Assembly (NCBI GenBank): GCA_036272915.1
Contig: DATAXV010000087.1
Location: 1 to 27,537 of the forward strand
DNA: 27,537 bases
Direction: 5' to 3'
Origin: DATAXV01 sp036272915
GTDB taxonomy: Bacteria; Chloroflexota; Dormibacteria; Dormibacterales; Dormibacteraceae
The notes under the pieces are model-generated. The model had not been told where the DNA came from and ran no database searches. It was given only the letters and a program-made list of their open reading frames with translations. A program made the position numbers and the translations under genes. Positions 6,260-15,156 of the stretch are shown in pieces. Within the stretch, counting starts at the first letter, position 1; every line of letters begins with the position of its first letter.

Positions 6260-7981
6260 ATGCCGGACGTACAAATCGTTCTCGGACTCCTCGTCGCGGT
6301 GGTCGTCCTGGCCATGATCGCCCGGCGGCTGCGCCTGCCCTATCCCATCGTCATGGTCATCGGCGGCCTCGCCCTGGCCGTGATCCCGGGTGTGCCCAGG
6401 GTCGAGCTGGCGCCCGGCATCGTCTTCCTGGTCTTCCTGCCGCCGCTTCTGTTCAAGACCGCCTGGAGCACCTCGATCCGGGACTTCCGGGCCAACTTCC
6501 GCTCGATCTCGCTGCTCGCCTTCGGCCTGGTGCTGACGACGACGGTGGGCGTCGCCGCGATCGCCCACGCCGTGATCCCAGGACTCCCCTGGCCCACCGC
6601 CTTCATCCTCGGGGCGGTCGTCTCACCAACCGACGCGGTCGCCGCGACGGCGATCATGCAGCGGCTGGGCGCGCCCCGGGCCGTCGTCGCCATCGTCGAG
6701 GGCGAGAGCCTGGTCAACGACGCCAGCGGCCTGGTCGTCTACCGGCTGGCGGTGGTGGCGGCGACCACCGGCGGGGTGGCGCTCTGGCAGGCCGGCCCGC
6801 TGTTCCTGCTGACCGTGATCGGCGGCGTCGCCGTCGGCCTGCTCATCGGCTGGCTGATGGCTCAGATCCACCTCCGGCTGGAGGACCCGCTGATCGAGAT
6901 CACGCTCAGCTTCCTGGCCCCCTACGCCGCCTACCTGGTCGCCGAGGGCGTGGAGGTGTCGGCCCCGCTCGCCGATCTCGCCCGGATCCTCCACATCGCC
7001 GGCGCCGACCGGATCGCGGCCACCAATCTCGACGCCTCGGGGGTGCTCGCCGTGGTCGTCGCCGGGCTCTACGTCGGCTGGCGCAGCCCGGAGCTGCTGT
7101 CACCCAACACCCGCGTCCAGGGAATCGCCGTCTGGGACATGTCCGAGTTCATCTTCAACGGGCTCGCCTTCATCCTGATCGGCCTGCAGCTGCCGCTCAT
7201 CCTGAGCGGGCTTCGCGGACGCCCGATCGGCGACCTGCTCGTGTACGCCGTCCTCATCTGCCTGGCCGTGGTGGTCATCCGAGTGCTCTGGACCTTCCCC
7301 GGCGCCTACCTGCCCTTCCTCTTCCGGCGCGTGCGCCGGCGGGAGCGCCTCCCGCCCTGGCGGAGCGTGACCCTGACCTCCTGGGCGGGCATGAGTGGTG
7401 CGGTGTCGCTGGCGGCGGCGCTGTCGGTCCCCGTGGCGGTCTCCGGCGGGCCCTACTTCGGCGGCCGCGACCTGATCCTGTTCCTGGTCTTCGGCGTGAT
7501 CCTGTTCACGCTCGTGGTGAAGGGCATGACCCTGCCCGTGCTGACCCGGGCGCTGGGCCTGGCGGGTGGCGACGGCGGCGACCTCCACGAGGAGAAGATC
7601 GCCCGCTTCAAGATCATCGCCGCCGCCGAGCGGCGGCTCGACGAGATGGTGGAGCTCGACGGAGAGGACTGGATCGAGGGGAGTCACGTCGGCTGGATCC
7701 GCGGGCACTTCGCCAAGCAGCGGCGACTGGTCGAGACGCGATTCGGCGTCGTCGTGAACGGCAGCGGTCCGGGCAGCATGGTCAGGGCCGACGAGGAGGT
7801 CACCGCCGCCCACCGCGTCAAGCACGAGCACATTCGCCGCCTCCGGATCGAGCTCACCACCGCCGAGCGGGCGGAGCTGGTGCGGCTGCGCAACCAGGGC
7901 GCGATCTCGGACGGCGTCATGCACCGCATCGAGCACGACCTCGACCTCGAGGACCTGCTGCTGGCTCAGGCCCCGATCTGA
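6260..7981 (+). CDS. Na+/H+ antiporter, CPA1 (NhaP-like) family
   Basis: A 573-residue inner-membrane antiporter exchanging Na+ (or K+) for H+. About twelve hydrophobic spans fill the first 440 residues. The transport core is recognisable: AFILGAVVSPTDAVAATAIM with its TDA motif, then AIVEGESLVNDASGLVVY with the essential Asn-Asp pair, and later TLTSWAGMSGAVSLAAALSVP, the conserved arginine-poor SWaGmrGavsLA block. The C-terminal 130 residues are a charged cytoplasmic tail (HEEKIARFKIIAAAERRLDE onward) as in bacterial CPA1 members. The ATG at 6260 starts just before the first span; an in-frame ATG at 6155 would run through the hairpin leader and is unlikely. No good ribosome binding site is seen. 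It is convergent with the FUSC gene, 7 bases apart. Confidence 0.9.
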   Translation: MPDVQIVLGLLVAVVVLAMIARRLRLPYPIVMVIGGLALAVIPGVPRVELAPGIVFLVFLPPLLFKTAWSTSIRDFRANFRSISLLAFGLVLTTTVGVAAIAHAVIPGLPWPTAFILGAVVSPTDAVAATAIMQRLGAPRAVVAIVEGESLVNDASGLVVYRLAVVAATTGGVALWQAGPLFLLTVIGGVAVGLLIGWLMAQIHLRLEDPLIEITLSFLAPYAAYLVAEGVEVSAPLADLARILHIAGADRIAATNLDASGVLAVVVAGLYVGWRSPELLSPNTRVQGIAVWDMSEFIFNGLAFILIGLQLPLILSGLRGRPIGDLLVYAVLICLAVVVIRVLWTFPGAYLPFLFRRVRRRERLPPWRSVTLTSWAGMSGAVSLAAALSVPVAVSGGPYFGGRDLILFLVFGVILFTLVVKGMTLPVLTRALGLAGGDGGDLHEEKIARFKIIAAAERRLDEMVELDGEDWIEGSHVGWIRGHFAKQRRLVETRFGVVVNGSGPGSMVRADEEVTAAHRVKHEHIRRLRIELTTAERAELVRLRNQGAISDGVMHRIEHDLDLEDLLLAQAPI

Positions 7982-7983
7982 TC

Positions 7984-7996
7984 GGCGCTCAGCGCC
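7984..7996. terminator. Small hairpin between convergent genes
   Basis: GGCGC-TCA-GCGCC sits exactly between the convergent stop codons (the TCA is the FUSC stop). The five-base stem is weak and lacks a T-tract, so a terminator role is only possible. Confidence 0.25.
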
Positions 7997-10217
7997 ACCA
8001 GGGAACGCGGCGGCCCTGCACGGCCTTGGCCACCGGCGCGTCCAGCGAGTCGCAGAGCCCGTCGAGGTGGCTGATATGGTCACCGATCGACTCCAGCGCG
8101 ATCGCGGCCGGTGCCGCGGCGGCGTCCCCCCGCCACATGTCGAGGCAGCGGAGGGTGGCGGCACGGATCGCCGACCGGGACGGTCGCTCCCCCCTGTCCT
8201 CGGCGGGAGGGACGCCGGCCAGCTCGTCGCCGAGCCAGCGGAACCGGCCCACCGCCTTCACCGCCTGAACCTCGATCGCGTCCCTGCCCTGGGGGCAGGC
8301 GAAGGCCGAGTCGCCCTTGCTGGCGATGGCGTTGAGCACGTCGCCGAGCATCAGCGCGTGGCGGGCACCGGAGACCAGCTGGGCGGCGTCGGCGGGGGCG
8401 ACCGGCCTGCTCCCACGCTCGTTGATGAACTGGTTGAAGGTGTCCTCGACCCGGACCATGCCGCGGACCACGGCCGCCCGCAGCGACTCCGCCGTGGCCC
8501 TGGGAGTCCCTTCCAGGGAATCCTCGTAGGAGAGGGCGAGGAACGAGGAGATCGAGCGGTAGGTGCCTATGATCGCCTCGCGGAAGTCATTCCTTGCCCC
8601 CCTCGGCCAGAGCAGGAGGCCGACGATGACGCTGACGGCGCAGCCGGCGGCGACATCCTCCAGCCGGAGCAGTCCGACCTCCCAGCCGGCGGGGGCGATG
8701 AGGTTGAAGATCACGATCACGTTGACGGTGAAGGCCGCCTGCCCGGCGACGAACCCGACCGCGCTGCTCACGTAGGCGGCGAGGAAGATGCAGACCGGCA
8801 GCAGCGCCCAGAGCACCGCCTCGTCGCGGCCCACGGTCACGATCACGGCCGAGGCGATGGCGAACCCGAGCACGGTGCCGCCGAGCGCCTGCAGGACCGT
8901 GCGACCGGTGGCGACGGCGGTGGTGCGCAGCACCGACACCGTGCCGAGCACCACCCAGAATCCGTGCTCCAGGTTCAGCGTGCGGGCGAGCAGGACGGCG
9001 AGGGCGAGGCCGATCCCGACGCGAAGGCTGCCATGGAGCGCGGTGGACCGCGGATGGAAGTGGCTCCTGACGGTGCGGCCGGCGCGGCGGGCGATGCCGA
9101 GAAGCCCGCGGTGGACCGGCGTCCCGGCCGGGATCGGGAGCCCGTCCTCGACCCAGCCGCCGTTGGCGACGACGGCGTTGGCGCCCATGGCCAGCACCAG
9201 GTAGGCGAGGATGCGCATGGTGTGGTCGGCGTCGGCCACGTCGAGCAGCTCCTCCGGGCGGCGCCCCTCGCTCATCGACTCCTGCACCCAGTCGGCGAGC
9301 ACGCGGGCGTGGGCGGCGCGGGCGGCGACCAGGGGCCCCAGATCCGCCCTGCCGCCGGTATCCAGCGCGTCGGCCACCGCCCGGAGCGTCGCCACCACCT
9401 GCTCGGCCAGCCCGTCCCGCACCTCATCGCCGCCGCCGGCGCTGAGCCGCTCCGCCGCAAGCTCCTTGATCCGGGCCAGCTCGCCCATCAGCTCGGCCAT
9501 CGCCCGATCTCGCCCCGTCGGGCCGATCGGGCGGCGGGCGGTCAGCTCGTACATCCGGTTGGTGACGGCGCAGGCGCCGACCGCCCGGCGCCGCAGCGCG
9601 TCCAGGTCGGGCCCGCTCTCGCCGCGGCGGTCGGCGTCGACCAGGTCGGCCAGCATACGGCTGGCGGCCGCCACCTCGTGATGCAGCTTCGCCACCTCGA
9701 AGCGAGGCCAGAAGAAGACGCCGGCGATCGTGCAGGCGGCGCCCGCCAGCACCCAGCCCGCCACCCGCAGTCCGATGTCCTCGGCGGGCGCCGGCACGGA
9801 GACGGCGAGCACGAACGAGAACATCAGCATCGTCTGCGCGGCCGCGACGTAGCCGCCGAGCACGGCCGAGAGCGGGATGGCGACCCCGACCAGGAGCGTC
9901 ACCAGGGCGGCGAGCCAGGGGATCGGTGAGGCTAGGGTGCCCAGCGCGACCAGCAGCGCTCCGATCGTCACCCCGACCCCATAGGCGGCCGCCCGGGGCC
10001 GGCGGGGGCCGCCGAAGTCGGCCAGGACCAGGAGCGAGAAGCCGCCGAAGACGACGAACACGGTCATCTGCGGCTGGCGGAGGACGAGGTCGCAGAGGAT
10101 GAAGAGCGGGGCGATGACGATCACCGCCCGCGCCGCCCGGCGCAGCCCGGCCAGCTCGGGATCGTGCGGCTGCAGCGACCGGACCAGCCGGACCGGCGCC
10201 GCCGCCGTGATCTCCAC
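7989..10217 (-). CDS. FUSC family inner-membrane protein (putative organic/aromatic acid exporter)
   Basis: A 742-residue protein with the two-module layout of fusaric acid resistance (FUSC)/YccS-type proteins. A first cluster of membrane helices (about residues 25-175, including FVVFGGFSLLVLADFGGPRR) is followed by a soluble helical region (about 175-390), a second membrane cluster (about 395-540, LEHGFWVVLGTVSVLR and GLLLWPRG) and a soluble tail. The family exports aromatic or other organic acids. A GTG start at 10217 is chosen; TAGGCT ends six bases before it, which suggests a leaderless transcript separate from the dehydratase gene 41 bases upstream. Co-occurrence with a sugar-acid dehydratase suggests, but does not show, that it exports an organic acid. 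Confidence 0.85.
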   Translation of the reverse strand: MEITAAAPVRLVRSLQPHDPELAGLRRAARAVIVIAPLFILCDLVLRQPQMTVFVVFGGFSLLVLADFGGPRRPRAAAYGVGVTIGALLVALGTLASPIPWLAALVTLLVGVAIPLSAVLGGYVAAAQTMLMFSFVLAVSVPAPAEDIGLRVAGWVLAGAACTIAGVFFWPRFEVAKLHHEVAAASRMLADLVDADRRGESGPDLDALRRRAVGACAVTNRMYELTARRPIGPTGRDRAMAELMGELARIKELAAERLSAGGGDEVRDGLAEQVVATLRAVADALDTGGRADLGPLVAARAAHARVLADWVQESMSEGRRPEELLDVADADHTMRILAYLVLAMGANAVVANGGWVEDGLPIPAGTPVHRGLLGIARRAGRTVRSHFHPRSTALHGSLRVGIGLALAVLLARTLNLEHGFWVVLGTVSVLRTTAVATGRTVLQALGGTVLGFAIASAVIVTVGRDEAVLWALLPVCIFLAAYVSSAVGFVAGQAAFTVNVIVIFNLIAPAGWEVGLLRLEDVAAGCAVSVIVGLLLWPRGARNDFREAIIGTYRSISSFLALSYEDSLEGTPRATAESLRAAVVRGMVRVEDTFNQFINERGSRPVAPADAAQLVSGARHALMLGDVLNAIASKGDSAFACPQGRDAIEVQAVKAVGRFRWLGDELAGVPPAEDRGERPSRSAIRAATLRCLDMWRGDAAAAPAAIALESIGDHISHLDGLCDSLDAPVAKAVQGRRVPWWR

Positions 10218-10229
10218 GATCGCAGCCTA
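10218..10229 (-). promoter_or_regulatory. Putative leaderless promoter of the FUSC gene
   Basis: TAGGCT (10229 to 10224 on the minus strand) fits TANNNT and is followed by six bases and the GTG start, placing +1 on the start codon itself. No Shine-Dalgarno sequence is present. Confidence 0.45.
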
Positions 10230-10258
10230 CCCGACCGGCGCGGATGCGGACGCCGACC

Positions 10259-12229
10259 TCAGCCGGACAGCGCCTCGCGGCCGGCGTTGAGCAGGGTCAG
10301 GACCGCGTCGACGTCGTAGACGCAGCCGCCCCACGTGCCGCCGCCGGCGTCCTGCAGGGCCGCCCACAGGCGCGTCTCCGGCGGCAGCCCGGGATCGGGG
10401 GCGAGATCGCTTCGCGGCTCGCGCGCGGCCAGGATCGCCGCCCCCTCGGCGGCCCCCACCCGCTCGCCGCCGGCGCCGACCAGGTCGACCGAGCCGACCA
10501 GCCGCTCCCGGTCGATCGTGATCTCGACCTCGTCGCCGTCCTGGATCCTCCCGATCGGGCCGCCGGCCAGCGCCTCCGGGGTGACGTGGCCGACGCAGCC
10601 GCCGGTGGAGAAGCCGCTGAAGCGGGCGTCGGTGACCACCGCCACCTGCTTGCCGAAGGGCAGATAGCGGAGGGCGGTGGTGATCTGGGCCACCTCCTCC
10701 ATGCCCGACCCCATCGGCCCGCGGCAGATCAGCACGACCACGTCGCCGGCGACGATGCGGCCGCTGCGGATGGCCTCGATGGCGTCACGCTCGGTCAGGA
10801 AGACGCGCGCCGGGCCGGTGTGGCGGTAGACGCCGTCGGCGCCGACCACGGTCGGGTCGATGGCGGTGCTCTTGACCACCGATCCGCCCGGGGCGAGGTT
10901 GCCTCGGGGGAAGGTGACGGTCGAGGTCAGACCGCGGGCGGCGGCGCGCTCCGGGTCCATGATCACCGCGTCGGGGTCGACGCCCTCGCCGCGCAGCACA
11001 TCGCGAAGGGCGGCGCGGCGGCGCGAGCCCTCCCACCAGTCGAGCATCTCCCCCAGGGTCCTGCCCGAGGTGGTCAGCACGCCGACGTCGAGCAGTCCGT
11101 GCCGGCGCAGGTGCAGCATCACCTCGGGCACGCCGCCGGCCAGGAAGACCCGGACCGTGGGGTGGCCGACGGGGCCGTTGGGCAGGGCGTCGACCAGGCG
11201 AGGCACCTGGCGGTTGACCTCGGTCCAATCCTCCACCGTCGGCCGCCTGAGCCCGGCGGCGTGGGCCACGGCGGGCACGTGCAGGATTAGGTTGGTCGAG
11301 CCTCCGAAGGCGGCGTGAACGACCATGGCGTTGCGCACGGCGGCGTCGGTCAGGACATCTCCCAGCCGGATCCCGCGCTGGGACATGGCGAGGACCGCTC
11401 GAGCCGAGCGCCTGGCGGCGTCGGCCCAGATCGGCTGGCCGCTGGGGGCCAGGGCGGAATGGGTCAGGGCCATGCCCAGCGCCTCGGCGACGACCTGTGA
11501 GGTGGCGGCCGTGCCCAGGAACTGGCAGCCCCCGCCGGGAGACGCGCAGGCGTGGCACATGCTCGCCGCCGCCTCCTCCAGCGTGGCCTCGCCCCGAGCG
11601 TAGCGGGCACCGATGGACTGGATGCGGCCGGCGTCGTCGCCGTGCTCGGGGAGCAGGGTGACGCCGCCCGGGACCAGCACCGCGGGCATGTCGCCGCTGG
11701 CGGCGAGCGCCATCATCATCGCCGGCAGGCCCTTGTCGCAGGTGGCCACCCCGACCACGCCCTTGCGGGTGGGCAGGGAGCGGATCAGGCGACGGAGGAC
11801 GTTGGCGGCGTCGTTCCGGTAGGGCAGGCTGTCGAACATCGCGTCGGTGCCCTGGGAGCGGCCGTCGCAGGGGTCCGTGCAGGCCCCGGCGAAGGGGATC
11901 GCCCGCTGGCGGCGGAGCTCCTCGGCGGCGGCCTCGACGAGGAGGCCGACCTCGTAGTGGCCGGTGTGATAGCCGAGCGCGATCGGCGTCCCGTCCGGAC
12001 GCCGGACCCCGCCGTGGGTGCTGAGGATGAGCACCTCGGAGCCCCCCAACCGCGAGGGATCGAGGCCCATGCCCACGTCCTGGCTCCAGCCGAAGAGGTC
12101 GCCGGAGGGACGGTGACGGAGCATGTCGGCCGTGACCGGGAGCGAGCCCTGGGGGCCGGGCGCGGTGCTGCGCACGCGGTAGAGGGCTTCGTCGCCGGGG
12201 TCGAGAACCTGATCGAGGGCGATGTCCAT
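10259..12229 (-). CDS. yjhG: YjhG/YagF family sugar-acid dehydratase (D-xylonate dehydratase-like)
   Basis: A 656-residue member of the IlvD/Edd superfamily, matching E. coli YjhG/YagF in length and along its whole sequence (for example RPSGDLFG, SDPCDGR-like TDPCDGRSQGTDAMFDSLPYRND, CDKGLPAMMMALAA, CQFLGTAATSQVVAEALG, AFGGSTNL, GGVPEVMLHLR, DARFSGFSTGGCVGHVTPEALAGGPIG). YjhG and YagF dehydrate D-xylonate to 2-keto-3-deoxy-xylonate. The cysteines expected to hold the Fe-S cluster are Cys121, Cys164 and Cys235, and Lys166 of the CDK motif is the likely metal-site lysine. The substrate could be another aldonate. It lies between the LuxR regulator (45 bases upstream) and FUSC gene; TACGAT ends eight bases before the ATG, so it may have its own promoter. 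Confidence 0.9.
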   Translation of the reverse strand: MDIALDQVLDPGDEALYRVRSTAPGPQGSLPVTADMLRHRPSGDLFGWSQDVGMGLDPSRLGGSEVLILSTHGGVRRPDGTPIALGYHTGHYEVGLLVEAAAEELRRQRAIPFAGACTDPCDGRSQGTDAMFDSLPYRNDAANVLRRLIRSLPTRKGVVGVATCDKGLPAMMMALAASGDMPAVLVPGGVTLLPEHGDDAGRIQSIGARYARGEATLEEAAASMCHACASPGGGCQFLGTAATSQVVAEALGMALTHSALAPSGQPIWADAARRSARAVLAMSQRGIRLGDVLTDAAVRNAMVVHAAFGGSTNLILHVPAVAHAAGLRRPTVEDWTEVNRQVPRLVDALPNGPVGHPTVRVFLAGGVPEVMLHLRRHGLLDVGVLTTSGRTLGEMLDWWEGSRRRAALRDVLRGEGVDPDAVIMDPERAAARGLTSTVTFPRGNLAPGGSVVKSTAIDPTVVGADGVYRHTGPARVFLTERDAIEAIRSGRIVAGDVVVLICRGPMGSGMEEVAQITTALRYLPFGKQVAVVTDARFSGFSTGGCVGHVTPEALAGGPIGRIQDGDEVEITIDRERLVGSVDLVGAGGERVGAAEGAAILAAREPRSDLAPDPGLPPETRLWAALQDAGGGTWGGCVYDVDAVLTLLNAGREALSG

Positions 12230-12274
12230 CGATCCTCATCGTATCGAGCGCGGCGACCGGTCCCCACCCGACGG

Positions 12275-15043
12275 TCAGGATCCGGAATCGTCCTCGCCGC
12301 CTGGCTCGCCCAGGGCCGTCCGCAGCTCGTCGCGCGAGCGGACGCCCAGCTTGCCGTAGATGTTGCGCAGGTGGTACTCCACCGTCTTCGGGCTCAGGTA
12401 GAGCCGGGCCGCGGTCTCGCGGGTGGTCCGCCCGCCGGCCAGGGAGAGGGCGATGTGAAGCTCCTGCGGCGTCAGCTGAAGGCGGGTCGAATCGTCACGC
12501 CGTCGGGCCGTCTCCCCGGTCGCCTGCAGCTCGGCCCGGGCGCGCTCCGCCCAGGGCTCCGCCCCCAGCCGGTCGAACGCCTCCAGGGCCGCCCGCAGCT
12601 GGACCCGGGCCACGCCTCGGCGGCGCGAGCGCCGCAGCCGCTCTCCATAGGCGAGCTGGGTGCGTGCCCGCTCGAACGTGTCCGGCGTCTGGCCGTGATG
12701 GCCAAGCGCGGTCTCGAAGAGCGGCGCGTATTCGCCGTCGGGGGCGACCACGGCCAGGCTGCGGACCGCCCGGGCGAGGGCGAAGGGCTGGCCTTTGCTG
12801 ATCGCCGCCGCCTGAAGGCCCTCCGCGGTGCGACGGGCGGCTTCGGCGTCGCCGCCCCGCGCATAGGCCTCGACCAGATCCGGGGCGGGCGACAGGTCGG
12901 GATCCTCCATGCCGATCTCCCCGAGCAGGCGCTGGCAGGCCTCGAAACGCGCCGCCGCGGCCCCCGGTGTGCCGCTGCCGAGCTCGACCTCACCGAGGGC
13001 GATGAGCGCCCAGGCCCGGTAGAAGTGCATGCCGAGGCGCCCGGCCAGATCCAGCGCGGCGCCGGCGTGGGCCCGGCACTCCTCGACCCGGCCCTGCCGG
13101 GCGTCGAGCCAGGCCAGACCGGCGAGCGCCGCCGCGACCTCCGCCGAGTCCGTCGTCTCCCGGGCGAGGCGGGCCGCCTCCTCGTAGTGGGCCCTGGCCA
13201 GCGTCCACCGGTCGGTGGTCGCGGCGTCGCGACCGAGCATGAAGAGGAGGGTCGGCAGGACCGCCGTCGGGGCGCGGTCCCTGGCCATCGTCTGCGCCCA
13301 CTCGAGGAGCTCCCGGCCGGCGCTGGCCTCGCGGAGGAAGATCGGGACGAAGCCCGCGCACATGAGCATCAGCGGATCGCTGCCGTGGGCCTCGACCTCG
13401 CGCATCAGCGGGAGCGCGGCGCGCAGCGCGCGGGGGCCCTCGTCGCCGCGCCCGGCCATGACCGCCGAGATCCCGAAGCCGACCCGGGCGAGGATGGCCA
13501 GGTGCGGCGGGTCGTCGGGACGGAGCAGCTCCAGCGCCCGCTCGGTCGCGCGCAGCATCTGAGCCGGGCGGCCGGCGCCGTAGGAGCCGATGGCCGCGTC
13601 GGCGAGGAGGCGGATCGAGGCTCGCCGATCGATGCCGACGGCGCCGACCGCCGCCTCCCAGAGGATGTGGTAGCCGTCCTCGACCGCGCCGCGACGCATG
13701 GCGACGTGACCGCGAAGGCTGTCGATCGAGAGCCGCAGCACGGGGTCCTCGGTGATCCCGCGGGCGGTCTCCAGGAGCTCCATGACGCGCTCGGGCCGGC
13801 CCGCCAGCCAGAGGTTCTCGGCGGCCTCCCGGAGCCGGGCGGCGCAGGGCCCGTCGTCCTCGGTGAGCCGCGCCGACTCCTCCATGGCGCTGGCGGCGCT
13901 GGCGTGGGCGCTTCGGGCCCGCGCCCGCACGGCGGCCTCCGCCAGCGCCTCCGCCGCCTCCGCGTCGGGGCCGTCGGCGGCGGCCGCCAGCTGCCAGGCG
14001 CGGACGTCGGCCTGGTCGGGGTCGGTCATGACCCGGTGCAGGGCCCGGTGAGCCGCCCGGCGCTGCTCGGCGCCGGCGGCGTGGTAGAGGGCGGCCCGGG
14101 CCAGCGGGTGGCGGAACTCGATCCGGCCGCGTCGCAGCCGGACCAGACCCTCGGCGGCCGCGGCCTCGTCGAGGGCTGGCCGGGCGACGCCGAGCTCGGC
14201 GCCGGCCCGCTCGATCAGCTCCCATCCGCTCGCCGGCGACGCCGACAGCAGGAGCAGGGCCAGCCTGGCACCCGCCGAGAGGGCCAGCGCGCGACGCAGG
14301 TAGGCGCGCTCCACCGTGGTGGCGATCGGGAGCGGCACGTGCGCCGCGGTGACGGGCAGGGTCAGCGCCTCCTCGGCGAGCTCGACCAGGGCCAGCGGGT
14401 TGCCGCCGGTGGCGCGCAGCACGCGATCGGCCGTCTCGGCCGGGATCGGGCCCCCGGCCCCCCGCTCGAGCAGGGCGAGGCCGGCCTCGCGGTCGAGCCC
14501 GCCGAGCCCGAGCTCGGGAAGCCCGGCCTCGAGGAGTGGCGACGGCTCGCCTTCGCGGATCGCGACCAGGATCGCCACCGGGTCGGCGAACATGCGGCGG
14601 GCGGCGAAGGCGATCGCCTCGGCCGACGCCCGGTCGAGCAGGTGGCCGTCATCGACGGCGATCAGCACCGGGCCCTCCTCGGCGAAGACGGAGATCAGGC
14701 TCAGCGTGGCGGCGCCGACCACCAGCCGGTCGGCACCGACCCGCTCGCCCAGGCCGAGGGCACCGCGCAGGCCGCCAGCCTGGACGGCGGTGAGGCGATC
14801 GATGGAACCCAGCGCCGGCAGGAGCAGGGCATGCAGGCCGGCGAAGGGCACGTCCGACTCGAAGGGAACCCCGCGGGCGAACAGTACCCGCATCGGCCCG
14901 GCGCTCCTCACGGCGTGGCCGAGCAGGGTGGTCTTGCCGATGCCGGGCTCGCCGCGCAGCAGCAGTGCCGAGCTCTCGCCGGCGCGGGCGGTCGCCAGCG
15001 CTCGGCCGACGGCGGCGATCTCCGACTGCCGCCCGAGCAGCAT
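12275..15043 (-). CDS. Large ATP-binding LuxR family regulator (MalT/LAL-like)
   Basis: A 922-residue transcription regulator of the LAL (large ATP-binding LuxR) class. The N-terminal AAA/STAND ATPase has Walker A GEPGIGKTTL (31-40) and Walker B VLIAVDD (126-132). The middle, about 330-850, is alanine-rich and helical, consistent with TPR-like repeats that sense a ligand or partner. The C-terminal LuxR helix-turn-helix is at 857-910 (LTPQELHIALSLAGGRTTRE, then LSPKTVEYHLRNIYGKLGVRSR). By position it may control the YjhG-type dehydratase and FUSC genes downstream, the divergent methyltransferase, or both. No Shine-Dalgarno sequence precedes the ATG; TTGACA and CATCCT at promoter spacing suggest leaderless initiation. 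Confidence 0.9.
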   Translation of the reverse strand: MLLGRQSEIAAVGRALATARAGESSALLLRGEPGIGKTTLLGHAVRSAGPMRVLFARGVPFESDVPFAGLHALLLPALGSIDRLTAVQAGGLRGALGLGERVGADRLVVGAATLSLISVFAEEGPVLIAVDDGHLLDRASAEAIAFAARRMFADPVAILVAIREGEPSPLLEAGLPELGLGGLDREAGLALLERGAGGPIPAETADRVLRATGGNPLALVELAEEALTLPVTAAHVPLPIATTVERAYLRRALALSAGARLALLLLSASPASGWELIERAGAELGVARPALDEAAAAEGLVRLRRGRIEFRHPLARAALYHAAGAEQRRAAHRALHRVMTDPDQADVRAWQLAAAADGPDAEAAEALAEAAVRARARSAHASAASAMEESARLTEDDGPCAARLREAAENLWLAGRPERVMELLETARGITEDPVLRLSIDSLRGHVAMRRGAVEDGYHILWEAAVGAVGIDRRASIRLLADAAIGSYGAGRPAQMLRATERALELLRPDDPPHLAILARVGFGISAVMAGRGDEGPRALRAALPLMREVEAHGSDPLMLMCAGFVPIFLREASAGRELLEWAQTMARDRAPTAVLPTLLFMLGRDAATTDRWTLARAHYEEAARLARETTDSAEVAAALAGLAWLDARQGRVEECRAHAGAALDLAGRLGMHFYRAWALIALGEVELGSGTPGAAAARFEACQRLLGEIGMEDPDLSPAPDLVEAYARGGDAEAARRTAEGLQAAAISKGQPFALARAVRSLAVVAPDGEYAPLFETALGHHGQTPDTFERARTQLAYGERLRRSRRRGVARVQLRAALEAFDRLGAEPWAERARAELQATGETARRRDDSTRLQLTPQELHIALSLAGGRTTRETAARLYLSPKTVEYHLRNIYGKLGVRSRDELRTALGEPGGEDDSGS

Positions 15044-15049
15044 GCGTAC

Positions 15050-15077
15050 AGGATGCCAGGGCCTCGCCGGGTGTCAA
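15050..15077 (-). promoter_or_regulatory. Putative promoter of the LuxR regulator, leaderless
   Basis: On the minus strand TTGACA (15077 to 15072) is followed by 16 bases and CATCCT (15055 to 15050), then six bases and the ATG at 15043. The -35 box is a perfect consensus; the -10 box keeps only the A2 and T6 positions. Confidence 0.45.
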
Positions 15078-15119
15078 GAACCAGGTGGCCCCCCTGATTC
15101 GAAGAGACCGCCTCCTGCC

Positions 15120-15148
15120 TAGCCTCGGGTCGGTATTCAACAAGGAGG
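15120..15148 (+). promoter_or_regulatory. -10 box and strong ribosome binding site of the methyltransferase gene
   Basis: TAGCCT (15120-15125) fits TANNNT and would start transcription near 15132, giving a leader of about 25 bases. AAGGAGG (15142-15148) lies eight bases before the ATG at 15157 and fixes that start. Confidence 0.5.
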
Positions 15149-15156
15149 TTGAAGCC

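Noticed and set aside
11552..15097. Very long plus-strand open frame opposite the LuxR regulator and dehydratase
   Set aside because: Antisense shadow caused by high GC; no domain is recognisable, and the opposite strand encodes two clear families.
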